This document shows, piece after piece, positions 1 to 6,207 of a stretch of DNA of 8,714 bases. The stretch is taken from the NCBI GenBank assembly GCA_003165135.1, contig PLSN01000369.1, positions 389-9,102 on the forward strand. The letters are read 5' to 3'. The notes below the pieces were generated by a model. It had not been told where the DNA came from. It saw nothing but the letters and a program-made list of their open reading frames with translations, and ran no database searches. The stretch comes from Bacteroidota bacterium (GTDB taxonomy: Bacteria > Bacteroidota > Bacteroidia > Chitinophagales > LD1). The stretch's first letter is position 1. Every line of letters starts with the position of its first letter. The translations under genes and the position numbers were made by a program.

Positions 1-28
1 GTCACCCTGAGCGTAGCCGAAGGGTGAA
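1..28 (+). repeat. REP-like palindrome, copy 1 (GNA-triloop type)
   Basis: The arms TCACCCT (2-8) and AGGGTGA (21-27) are perfect inverted repeats around the 12-base centre GAGCGTAGCCGA (9-20). The centre contains GCGTAGC (11-17), which can fold as a two-pair stem closed by a GTA triloop. Base 1 (G) does not pair with base 28 (A), so the outer arm is shorter than in the two copies downstream of the nuclease gene. The copy starts at the window edge, so further copies may lie to the left. It ends 22 bases before the GIY-YIG start codon and could form in that gene's leader. Confidence 0.85.
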
Positions 29-49
29 TCACAAGGAACAAACTTAAGC

Positions 50-364
50 ATGAAGATATTCTTTGTTTATATCCTCAAATGTTCTGACAGTAGTTATTAC
101 ACTGGTATTACAAGTGAGTTAGACAAAAGAGTAAAAGAGCATGAAGGAGGAAAGCATACTGATAGTTATACCTTTTCAAGGAGGCCAATAACATTAGTTT
201 ACTTTGAACAATATTCCAATCCAATGTCGGCGATTGCTCGGGAGACACAAATTAAAGGCTGGACTAGAAAGAAGAAGGAAGCTTTGATTGCAGAAAATTA
301 TGACCTGCTAAGCGAACTAGCGCAGTGCAATAATATTACTAGCTATAAAAACTATAGGCAGTAG
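50..364 (+). CDS. Small GIY-YIG family endonuclease-like protein (UPF0213/YhbQ type)
   Basis: A 104-residue single-domain protein of the GIY-YIG nuclease superfamily. The two signature strands are VYI (6-8) and YTG (17-19), followed by the conserved Arg27 and His31 on the first helix and the metal-binding Glu65 in ARETQIKGWTRKKKEALI, a run typical of the YhbQ-like subgroup. All expected catalytic residues are present, so it is probably an active nuclease. There is no added DNA-binding domain, so specificity must come from the core domain, a partner or DNA structure. The ATG at 50 is the only start that keeps the first motif; a weak purine run (AAGGA, 34-38) lies 11 bases upstream. The gene is AT-rich compared with the genes to its right and is flanked by palindromic repeats. 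The biological role of stand-alone members of this family is poorly known; a DNA repair role or repeat-associated role are both possible. The family call is firm, the function is not. Confidence 0.9.
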   Translation: MKIFFVYILKCSDSSYYTGITSELDKRVKEHEGGKHTDSYTFSRRPITLVYFEQYSNPMSAIARETQIKGWTRKKKEALIAENYDLLSELAQCNNITSYKNYRQ

Positions 365-373
365 TCTCTCGTT

Positions 374-403
374 TGTCATGGTTCGGCTACGCTCACCATG
401 ACA
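374..403 (-). repeat. REP-like palindrome, copy 2 (inverted, changed inner stem)
   Basis: Perfect 9-base arms TGTCATGGT (374-382) and ACCATGACA (395-403) enclose TCGGCTACGCTC (383-394), which is the exact reverse complement of the centre of copy 1. The copy therefore lies on the minus strand. Compared with the other copies, the outer TGTCA/TGACA part of the arm is unchanged while the inner four bases are TGGT/ACCA instead of CCCT/AGGG. All three changed positions are compensated on the other arm, so the stem is preserved. It begins 10 bases after the GIY-YIG stop codon and, with copy 3, fills the space between two convergent genes, where it might also help end transcription. Confidence 0.9.
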
Positions 404-421
404 GGCACGCCTAGCATGACA
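404..421 (-). repeat. Orphan repeat arm between copies 2 and 3
   Basis: Bases 413-421 read AGCATGACA, which fits the arm pattern of the family (four variable bases then TGACA) with a third inner-stem variant, but no matching TGTCATGCT arm or GAGCG centre accompanies it. Next to it lies the short perfect palindrome AGGCACGCCT (403-412; arms AGGC and GCCT). This looks like a degraded or deleted member of the family. The match is short, so chance resemblance cannot be excluded. Confidence 0.35.
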
Positions 422-427
422 GAGTGC

Positions 428-457
428 TGTCACCCTGAGCGAAGCCGAAGGGTGACA
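428..457 (+). repeat. REP-like palindrome, copy 3
   Basis: Perfect 9-base arms TGTCACCCT (428-436) and AGGGTGACA (449-457) surround GAGCGAAGCCGA (437-448). The arms match copy 1 and extend two bases further. The centre differs from copies 1 and 2 only at one base, T to A, which lies at the middle of the predicted triloop (GCGAAGC, 439-445), where a change would not disturb the fold. It sits 13 bases beyond the stop codon of the glycoside hydrolase gene, which converges from the right. Confidence 0.9.
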
Positions 458-470
458 CTTTAGCACAAAA

Positions 471-1625
471 CTACTTGCGCATTCCTTTATACCTCTCATA
501 CCTGGATCCAAACTGTATGAACATGCCTATACCATAGGGTTTGCCCTTTTGCACCGCCCTTTTGAAGTAATAATTTTTATCGCCGATACAGGTGGCTGTA
601 CATATGTTTTGTGTGATGAGGTATTGATCGGACTTTGATACGAGGCTGTATTCCCGCAGGCCATGATATGCGAGTGCAATACTCGATTTGTAGGACTCAT
701 CAGTGACCAGGCCCAACTGCAATGCAGCCGTGATGCCATAAGCAAACATCGCCGTACAGGAGCTTTCGATAAAATTCTTAGGGTCTTTATTTCTAACAGG
801 TAGCTGGTACCAGTGGCCGGTTTTCGGGTCTTGCAGCTCAGGCAGGTGGACGATCATTTCTTTGAGATAGCCAGCCATTTCATTCCAGAGTGGGTTACTC
901 TTTGGTATGATCTCCAGTGCGTCAGACAGGGTGACGACTATCCAGCCATTGCCACGGCCCCACATCTCGGCACTTCTGCTGGTGGTCTTGTCAGCCCAAC
1001 CCATCTGACTACAAAACACACAATGGCCGCGCCCAGCCTGGTCCCAGCCATGCACCCAGAGACCCCAGTCTTTGACCTGGAGTTTATCTCTATGCAGTCT
1101 GATCTGTTTGGCGAGCTCATCCAGATATTTTTCATCTCCTGTGGCCTGATACATGGCGAGCAGGTACTGCCCGATCATAAAGATCGTATCGTCCCACAGT
1201 TCTGTAAACAGCATCAGATGGGAGACTGCGCCTTCTTTGGTACGATGTATCTTCAGATAGTCGGCATATATCTTATCAGCCTTGGTTTTGTATTTCGGGT
1301 CTTTTGTGATCCTGTATAAGAAAGCCAATCCAAGCCCTGACGCGATCGCATTTGGTGTATGGCCATTCGCGACGGAATAGGTTTTGTCCATCGATTTTTT
1401 GATGTAATCAAAGTAAACCTGCTTTTTCTCCGGTGAAGCTTTTTCATATTCTTTTACCATTGTATTGAGAAGGGCGGCATCTACCCATGTCCAATGATAA
1501 TGTGATGGTGGCAGATAGGCTAACCGTGCATAGTTGTCCAAAGTGTCAACCCAGGTTTGGGCTTGACATAGCTGATAAACCGTCAGAAAGGCAATGAGGA
1601 GTAATAATTTAACTTTTTTGAACAT
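471..1625 (-). CDS. Secreted GH105/GH88-like unsaturated glycuronyl (rhamnogalacturonyl) hydrolase
   Basis: A 384-residue protein with a signal peptide: basic FKKVK, a hydrophobic stretch to about residue 20 and a likely signal peptidase I site after CQA (about 22). The rest fits the alpha/alpha six-barrel of families GH88/GH105, which remove the terminal unsaturated uronic sugar from oligosaccharides left by polysaccharide lyases; the enzyme is probably periplasmic. Key signs are LWDDTIFM (143-150) with the probable catalytic Asp146, HGWD (192-195), the family hallmark WGRGNGW (222-228) and ESSCTAMFAYG (287-297). Length is normal for the family. A Cys pair (GHCVFC, C202 and C205) sits between HGWD and WGRGNGW. 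The ATG at 1625 is chosen over an in-frame TTG just upstream, which would add only one residue. No lyase, SusC/SusD pair or regulator is next to it, so the target polysaccharide (pectin, ulvan, glycosaminoglycan or other) cannot be named. GH105 is more likely than GH88 but unproven. Confidence 0.87.
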   Translation of the reverse strand: MFKKVKLLLLIAFLTVYQLCQAQTWVDTLDNYARLAYLPPSHYHWTWVDAALLNTMVKEYEKASPEKKQVYFDYIKKSMDKTYSVANGHTPNAIASGLGLAFLYRITKDPKYKTKADKIYADYLKIHRTKEGAVSHLMLFTELWDDTIFMIGQYLLAMYQATGDEKYLDELAKQIRLHRDKLQVKDWGLWVHGWDQAGRGHCVFCSQMGWADKTTSRSAEMWGRGNGWIVVTLSDALEIIPKSNPLWNEMAGYLKEMIVHLPELQDPKTGHWYQLPVRNKDPKNFIESSCTAMFAYGITAALQLGLVTDESYKSSIALAYHGLREYSLVSKSDQYLITQNICTATCIGDKNYYFKRAVQKGKPYGIGMFIQFGSRYERYKGMRK

Positions 1626-1659
1626 CAAGGAAGTCTGAATGATAATTGAATATTAACTA

Positions 1660-1689
1660 TTTGAAGATATTCTTTTTATTGTAAATAGG
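1660..1689 (+). promoter_or_regulatory. Possible Bacteroidota-type promoter for the thiolase gene
   Basis: TTTG at 1660-1663 is followed 18 bases later by TAAATAGG (1682-1689), which agrees with the Bacteroidota -7 consensus TAnnTTTG at four of six defined positions. Transcription would start near 1695 and leave a leader of just under 60 bases before the ATG at 1752. The region is AT-rich throughout, so a match of this quality could occur by chance. No equally good candidate was seen for the divergent glycoside hydrolase gene. Confidence 0.3.
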
Positions 1690-1751
1690 TCAGAGGCAAA
1701 ATGGCATTTTTTTTTACATTTACATACTCCAAAAAAATAACATCACAATAC

Positions 1752-2960
1752 ATGAAAGAGGCATATATATACGACTCAGTTCGTACCCCGAGAGGCAGAG
1801 GCAAAAAGAACGGTTCACTGCATGAGGTGAAACCCATCGACCTGCTGGCTACATTATTTAAAGCGATCTCTGCCCGCAATGGCAATTTTGATACCACTCA
1901 GGTGGATGACGTCGTGCTCGGCTGTGTGACACCAATCGGCGAGCAGGGTGGTGATATAGCCAAGTTTGCACATATATACGCAGGCTGGGACCAGGTGGTA
2001 TCCGGTATGCAGATCAATCGCTTCTGCTCATCAGGGCTTGAGGCGATCAATCTCGCAGCTATGAAGGTACGCTCAGGATGGGAGCAGCTGGTAGTGGCTG
2101 GTGGTATCGAGTCTATGTCTCGCAATGCAATGGGCAGCGACGGCGGTGCATGGTACCTGGATCCGATGGTCAACTCGACGCTTGGCTTCATACCACAGGG
2201 AGTGAGCGCTGACCTGATCGCTACAGTAGAGGGATTCACTCGTGCTGATGTAGACAATTATGCATTGAATTCTCACAAGAAAGCAGCTCACGCTCGCAAG
2301 AATGGTTATTTCAATAAGTCTGTGATACCTGTCAAGGATCAGAATGGCCTGTTGATACTCGACCATGATGAAACAATACGCGAAGATGCGAACATGGAAA
2401 GCCTTGCCAAACTACCGTTGTCATTTGAGATGATGGGCGAGTTTGGCTTTGATGCTGTGGCACAGTTGAAATATACTAACGTAGAAAAGATCAATCACGT
2501 TCATACACCGGGCAATTCTTCAGGAATAGTAGATGGTGCTGCACTGACATTAGTTGGTTCTAAAGAAATGGGAGACAGGCTAGGCCTCAAACCAAGGGCA
2601 AGGGTCGTGGCAGCCGCTGTAACCTCTGCCGAGCCGACCATCATGCTCACCGGTCCTGCACTGTCTGCCGAGAAGGCATTGAAGCTCGCAGGAATGAGCA
2701 CTAAGGACATCGACATCTATGAGATGAATGAGGCTTTCGCATCAGCGGTGTTGAAATTCCAACGCAGTCTGAACATAAACGATGATATCTTGAACGTGAA
2801 CGGTGGTGCGATCGCTATGGGCCATCCACTGGGCGCCACAGGCTCTATGCTGCTGGGCACAGTACTTGATGAACTCGAAAGAAGAAATAAGGCTACAGGT
2901 CTCATCACACTCTGCGTAGGTGGAGGTATGGGCGTCGCGACTATTATTGAGAGAGTGTAA
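1752..2960 (+). CDS. Acetyl-CoA C-acyltransferase (thiolase)
   Basis: A 402-residue cytosolic thiolase that joins or cleaves acyl-CoA and acetyl-CoA, in beta-oxidation or in acetoacetyl-CoA formation. All catalytic elements are present: nucleophile Cys92 in [15 protein letters not shown], the NEAF loop (326-329), His358 in [14 protein letters not shown] and Cys388 in CVGGGMG. Length is the family norm of about 390-430. The ATG at 1752 ([17 protein letters not shown]) is chosen because thiolases of this group begin just ahead of the AxRTPxG strand; the in-frame ATG at 1701 would add 17 residues encoded partly by a run of nine T. No fadB-like hydratase/dehydrogenase or acyl-CoA dehydrogenase gene is adjacent, so the sequence does not separate a degradative FadA-like role from a biosynthetic one. 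It stands 52 bases upstream of gmhA on the same strand and may be co-transcribed with it, but a metabolic link is not evident. Confidence 0.95.
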   Translation: MKEAYIYDSVRTPRGRGKKNGSLHEVKPIDLLATLFKAISARNGNFDTTQVDDVVLGCVTPIGEQGGDIAKFAHIYAGWDQVVSGMQINRFCSSGLEAINLAAMKVRSGWEQLVVAGGIESMSRNAMGSDGGAWYLDPMVNSTLGFIPQGVSADLIATVEGFTRADVDNYALNSHKKAAHARKNGYFNKSVIPVKDQNGLLILDHDETIREDANMESLAKLPLSFEMMGEFGFDAVAQLKYTNVEKINHVHTPGNSSGIVDGAALTLVGSKEMGDRLGLKPRARVVAAAVTSAEPTIMLTGPALSAEKALKLAGMSTKDIDIYEMNEAFASAVLKFQRSLNINDDILNVNGGAIAMGHPLGATGSMLLGTVLDELERRNKATGLITLCVGGGMGVATIIERV

Positions 2961-2973
2961 ACCCCTCTAAATC

Positions 2974-2989
2974 TTCCGCCGAGGTGGAA
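2974..2989 (+). other. Weak hairpin between thiolase and gmhA
   Basis: TTCCGC (2974-2979) can pair with GTGGAA (2984-2989), using one G-T pair, around the loop CGAG. No run of T follows, so it is not a normal intrinsic terminator. It may be an attenuating or mRNA-stabilising structure, or chance. Confidence 0.2.
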
Positions 2990-3012
2990 AGACTTAAATA
3001 CAAAATGGAATC

Positions 3013-3588
3013 ATGTCAGACAAAGTAAAAAGCATCATACAGGCATCAATCGATGTCAAGAAACATCTGCTCACGGACGAGGTGCTTGTAGCAAAAATTC
3101 ATACAGTATCGGTGAAAGTAGCCATGGTATTTAAAGCAGGTGGACGAGTATACTTCTGTGGCAATGGTGGCAGCGCGGCAGATGCACAGCACCTGGCGGC
3201 GGAATTCACTGGACGTTTTTACCATGACCGCGAGCCATTGCCAGCAGAGGCATTGCACTGCAATACATCTTTCCTCACTGCGGTAGCCAATGACTATTCA
3301 TACGATCAGATATATGAACGCGCCATCAAGGCACAAGGCAAGAAAGGCGATGTACTCTTTGGTATCTCCACTTCGGGCAATTCTAAAAATATACTCCTGG
3401 CACAAATAGAAGCGCAGAAGCGTGGTATGACTGTCATTTCATTCACAGGGGCGACAGGGGGCAAGATGAAAGATTGCTGCGATTATCTTTTTAATGTACC
3501 CAGTACCGATACACCACGTATACAGGAATGTCATATATTGATAGGGCATGTCATCTGCCAGCTCGTAGAGGAAATGATGATGGCGTGA
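3013..3588 (+). CDS. gmhA: Sedoheptulose-7-phosphate isomerase (SIS domain, GmhA)
   Basis: A 191-residue SIS-fold enzyme, almost the same length as E. coli GmhA (192). It converts D-sedoheptulose 7-phosphate to D-glycero-D-manno-heptose 7-phosphate, the first step of nucleotide-activated heptose synthesis, in the cytosol. The phosphate-binding run CGNGGSAADAQHLAAEFTGR (49-68), the second SIS motif GISTSGNSKN (117-126) and the C-terminal TPRIQECHILIGHVICQLVE are all present. Residues His60, Glu64, Gln171 and His179 match the E. coli active-site positions H61, E65, Q172 and H180 with a constant offset of one, which also supports the ATG at 3013. An A-rich leader (AAATACAAA, 2996-3004) precedes it, and a seven-codon ORF starting at an out-of-frame ATG (3005-3028) overlaps the start. 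The hddC-like gene follows after 43 bases and acts in the same pathway. A different phosphosugar isomerase is less likely given the full active-site match. Confidence 0.93.
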   Translation: MSDKVKSIIQASIDVKKHLLTDEVLVAKIHTVSVKVAMVFKAGGRVYFCGNGGSAADAQHLAAEFTGRFYHDREPLPAEALHCNTSFLTAVANDYSYDQIYERAIKAQGKKGDVLFGISTSGNSKNILLAQIEAQKRGMTVISFTGATGGKMKDCCDYLFNVPSTDTPRIQECHILIGHVICQLVEEMMMA

Positions 3589-3631
3589 GATAGGACGAAG
3601 GGCGAGAAGCGAGTGAAAGTAAATACAAATA

Positions 3632-4345
3632 ATGGTGAAAGGTATTCCCGCGATAGTTCTGGCAGGCGGTCTGGGCACAAGGCTCCGCTCCGTCATCAGC
3701 GATATGCCTAAACCGATGGCGCCTGTCTGCGGTAAGCCATTTCTACATTTTATTTTCTTATACCTTCAGAAGCAGGGCATCACTGATGTGGTACTTTCAG
3801 TCGGGTATAGATCAGAGACGATACAGGAATTTTTCGGGTCGAAATATGCTGACATCAACATACGGTATGCTATAGAGAATGAACCTCTGGGTACTGGCGG
3901 CGGTATAGCCCAGGCCATGGCCATGATCGATTCGGATGCCTTTGTGCTCAATGGTGATACTTTCTTTGATGTCGACCTGTCAGGGCTGTATGAGTTTCAT
4001 CAAAAAGGAAACTGCGATATAGCCCTTGCGCTAAAACGGATGTACCACTTTGACCGGTATGGCACAGTTGAAGTGGGCAATCAAGATAGAGTTCTGCAGT
4101 TTCATGAGAAGCAATACCGAACTGAAGGTTTGATAAACGGTGGCGTGTATGTGTTGAGCAAATATCTTTTCAAAAAAGTGGAAGAGATCGAAGAATCTCC
4201 ACTGCCTCAAAAATTTTCCTTTGAAAAAGATATTCTTGAAAAACACCTATTACCCCTGCATTATCATGGCAAAGAATTCAAAGGCTACTTTATTGATATA
4301 GGCATACCGGAGGATTATCAAAAAGCGCAAGAAGATTTCAAATAA
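3632..4345 (+). CDS. hddC: D-glycero-D-manno-heptose-1-phosphate guanylyltransferase-like nucleotidyltransferase (HddC type)
   Basis: A 237-residue sugar-phosphate nucleotidyltransferase with the full GT-A-like core: AGGLGTRLRSVISDMPKPM (11-29) with Arg17 and Lys27 for NTP binding, LGTGGG (86-91), LNGDTFFDVDL (106-116) carrying the metal-binding Asp, EK (159-160), GLINGGVYVLSK (166-177) and YFIDIGIPEDY (219-229). The combination VISDMPKPMAPV, LNGDTFFD, FDRYGTV and IDIGIPEDY is what I recall of HddC from heptose capsule loci; it joins GTP and heptose 1-phosphate to give GDP-D-glycero-alpha-D-manno-heptose. The gmhA gene 43 bases upstream supports this over a glucose-1-phosphate thymidylyl- or mannose-1-phosphate guanylyltransferase. 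The kinase (HddA) and phosphatase (GmhB) that should act between the two are absent from the window. The last 8 bases overlap the tail of the convergent GNAT gene. The nucleotide (GTP or another) cannot be proven from sequence alone. Confidence 0.85.
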   Translation: MVKGIPAIVLAGGLGTRLRSVISDMPKPMAPVCGKPFLHFIFLYLQKQGITDVVLSVGYRSETIQEFFGSKYADINIRYAIENEPLGTGGGIAQAMAMIDSDAFVLNGDTFFDVDLSGLYEFHQKGNCDIALALKRMYHFDRYGTVEVGNQDRVLQFHEKQYRTEGLINGGVYVLSKYLFKKVEEIEESPLPQKFSFEKDILEKHLLPLHYHGKEFKGYFIDIGIPEDYQKAQEDFK

Positions 4346-4937
4346 GTCTTGCAGCCAGACTTTCTTTTACATGCGCCCATTCGCTTTTCAGGATACTAAG
4401 TACGATACTATCCCTGCGGCCGCCATCGACCCTTGGAGTATCACTTCTCAGCACACCTTCTTCTATGCAGCCAATGCTTTTCATAGCGGCTATACTCTTT
4501 TTATTGTCGAAATCTGCTCTGAACTCTACCCGCTCAATGCCCATCTTTTCGAAGGCAAACTGCAGCAATAAAAATTTGCAATACTTATTCAGCCCGGTTC
4601 CCTGAAAAGCTTTACCATACCAGGTATAGCCTAAGTGCAGTGTTTGATCTTGAAAATGTATATCATAGAACCGTGTACTGCCCGCGTAAGCTTTTGCCTT
4701 TTTGTCATAAACGATAAATGGATATTCTTTTTCCTTTGCCCTGGCATCAAGGGCTGATTTTATATAAGCTTCAAGATTTCCTCTGCTCCCTCCTGCCCTG
4801 CGATAAGAGTAATGCCATATCTCTGGTTCATTCAATGCATATACCAGTAGATGATCAACATCACTTATTTGCAAAGGACGAAGCAAGACCCGCTCATCTT
4901 CCAAAATATATTCTGCCGAGAAATCGAAATTACTCAT
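4338..4937 (-). CDS. GNAT family N-acetyltransferase (RimJ/RimL-like, Acetyltransf_3)
   Basis: A 199-residue GNAT-fold acetyltransferase. It opens with ERVLLRPLQISDVDHLL (15-31), the usual first strand and helix of the RimJ/RimL-like group. The acetyl-CoA pyrophosphate loop is QGTGLN (112-117), and the later part follows the family pattern: RVEFRADFDNKKSIAAMKSIG (136-156), then EEGVLR (159-164). Members acetylate protein N-termini, amino acids, antibiotics or small amines; nothing here fixes the substrate. Its start lies 13 bases beyond the end of the M48 protease gene on the same strand, so the two are probably co-transcribed. Its end overlaps that of hddC by 8 bases tail to tail, leaving no room for a separate terminator. 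Family confident, substrate unknown. Confidence 0.9.
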   Translation of the reverse strand: MSNFDFSAEYILEDERVLLRPLQISDVDHLLVYALNEPEIWHYSYRRAGGSRGNLEAYIKSALDARAKEKEYPFIVYDKKAKAYAGSTRFYDIHFQDQTLHLGYTWYGKAFQGTGLNKYCKFLLLQFAFEKMGIERVEFRADFDNKKSIAAMKSIGCIEEGVLRSDTPRVDGGRRDSIVLSILKSEWAHVKESLAARLI

Positions 4938-4950
4938 GAGTATTGATTGA

Positions 4951-6183
4951 TCATTTACCCTTCATCGCCCTGATCCTTTGCAATAATGTAGGGTGTGAAT
5001 AATTTACGAATACATAAAAGGGATCGGGTTGGGGATTGCCCAGCGTATTTACATACAGTTTTTTGAGCGCGGATATTAAAGGGTCGGCGCCATATGTGGT
5101 TTTGGCATAGTTATCTGCTTCATATTCATTCTTACGACTAAATACATTCATAAAGAGGCCGATCACTGTAGACACAGGGCTATAGAGCAGCGAAAAGGTC
5201 ACCAGTGAGAGATAGAAAGTATTTTCTTTTGCGCCCAGTACTTCACCCATCAGCGGATTATGAGCCAGCCATCCAAACAGAAAAAACAAAACACCCATCT
5301 GGGCCACACTGAGCACCATAGACTGCAGCACATGTTTCATTTTATAGTGCCCCACTTCATGCGCCAGCACTGCCGTGATCTCGTCGGTATCCATATCGTT
5401 GATGAGTGTATCAAAGAGCACGATGCTCTTACGGCTGCCCATGCCACTGAAAAATGCATTGGCCTTGGACGAGCGCCTGGAGCCGTCCATCACCATGATA
5501 TTGGTGAGCGGGAAAGTCACTTTAGAGGCATATTGCTCGATCTTTGAGCGCAGTTCCCCTGCTTCCAGCGGAGTGAGTTTATTGAATATCGGAAGCAGTA
5601 CAGATGTATAAAAAGCGGCAATAAAAAGAGTAAAGCAAGATACGACTACCCATGCCGCTATCCAGAAATGATCTCCAAGCAACTGAAATAAATATGCGAG
5701 CAGCGCATAGATACCTCCCCCTATGATGACCCCCAGCAGCATACCTTTGAGCTTGTCAGCGATGAATGTGGCAGGTGTAGTTTTATTGAAGCCATATTTC
5801 TCTTCTATCACAAAGGTGCTATATAAATCAAATGGCAAACCGATGATAGAGGATGCGAAACCGACAATCCCAAAAAAGATCAAACCCTGAAGGATATAAT
5901 TGCCCGATATCTGATGCGCAATACCATCTACCCACGCGAAACCTTTGAAATATAAGAAAGACAATGTAATGACAAAAAATAGCCAGCTCGATATGGTTGA
6001 TACGCGGTCGTTGTCCAGCGCATATGCTTTAGCTTTCTCGAATTTTCCGTCGCCATAGAGCTCCTTCAGTTCATCCGGCAGGGGTTTATCCCATGACCGA
6101 ACGTTTAGATAGGATAGCACTTTGGAGAAAATGAATTCTGCAACAATAATAGCAAGGATGATGTATAAAAGAGTCTGCGTCAT
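4951..6183 (-). CDS. Ste24-like M48 family integral-membrane zinc metalloprotease
   Basis: A 410-residue membrane protease with the architecture of Ste24/CAAX prenyl protease 1. Hydrophobic segments lie near 4-26, 63-83, 97-118, 145-167, 172-198, 289-306 and 322-347. The zinc site is HEVGH (275-279) with Glu353 of the downstream ENxxE-type motif EYEAD (353-357). Other conserved blocks are LPFDLYSTFVIEEKYGFN (116-133), the substrate-cleft run DGSRRSSKANAFFSG (233-247) and the C-terminal YSHPTLLQRI (395-404). Bacterial members are thought to act in membrane-protein quality control, since bacteria lack CAAX-prenylated substrates; the true substrate is unknown. The ATG at 6183 gives an N-terminus that enters directly into the first membrane helix, as in the family. 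It begins 24 bases after the stop codon of the nearest GT2 gene and may be transcribed from it. Nothing is missing from the active site. Confidence 0.94.
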   Translation of the reverse strand: MTQTLLYIILAIIVAEFIFSKVLSYLNVRSWDKPLPDELKELYGDGKFEKAKAYALDNDRVSTISSWLFFVITLSFLYFKGFAWVDGIAHQISGNYILQGLIFFGIVGFASSIIGLPFDLYSTFVIEEKYGFNKTTPATFIADKLKGMLLGVIIGGGIYALLAYLFQLLGDHFWIAAWVVVSCFTLFIAAFYTSVLLPIFNKLTPLEAGELRSKIEQYASKVTFPLTNIMVMDGSRRSSKANAFFSGMGSRKSIVLFDTLINDMDTDEITAVLAHEVGHYKMKHVLQSMVLSVAQMGVLFFLFGWLAHNPLMGEVLGAKENTFYLSLVTFSLLYSPVSTVIGLFMNVFSRKNEYEADNYAKTTYGADPLISALKKLYVNTLGNPQPDPFYVFVNYSHPTLLQRIRAMKGK

Positions 6184-6207
6184 GAATGCAAAATAATATA
6201 TTGCTAA

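Larger units (their letters stand above)
1..457 (+). mobile_element. Candidate nuclease-plus-hairpin unit (GIY-YIG gene with flanking palindromes)
   Basis: A single small nuclease gene is enclosed by members of one palindrome family: a forward copy at 1-28, an inverted copy at 374-403 and another forward copy at 428-457. Nothing else lies between them except a repeat fragment near 404-421. This resembles REP elements flanking a RAYT gene, in which a single-strand-specific enzyme acts on hairpins at its own borders. Here the enzyme would be a GIY-YIG nuclease. No target-site duplication or transposase was found, and the left limit may lie outside the window, so calling it mobile is an inference from architecture only. 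Confidence 0.3.

Noticed and set aside
1..457. CRISPR array
   Set aside because: There are only three units, irregularly spaced, in both orientations and with changed stems, with a gene between them; there are no uniform spacers or cas genes.
317..511. Minus-strand open frame of 64 codons over the repeat region
   Set aside because: It is translated repeat sequence (CHPSASLRV and CHGERSRTM type peptides) overlapping the nuclease gene and the end of the hydrolase gene; such peptides are well-known false calls from this repeat family.
813..1319. Plus-strand open frame of 168 codons inside the glycoside hydrolase gene
   Set aside because: It lies wholly antisense to a well-supported enzyme and shows no recognisable domain.
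1626..1628. TTG as start of the glycoside hydrolase gene
   Set aside because: The next codon is an ATG that gives a normal signal peptide, so there is no reason to use the alternative start.
1707..1715. Run of nine T as an intrinsic terminator
   Set aside because: No GC-rich stem precedes it.
1701..1751. In-frame upstream ATG adding 17 residues to the thiolase
   Set aside because: The extension is low-complexity, comes from a T-run and precedes the usual thiolase N-terminus that begins at 1752.
1898..2716. Several minus-strand open frames of 70-120 codons within the thiolase
   Set aside because: They are shadows of a conserved enzyme and have no family resemblance or supporting context.
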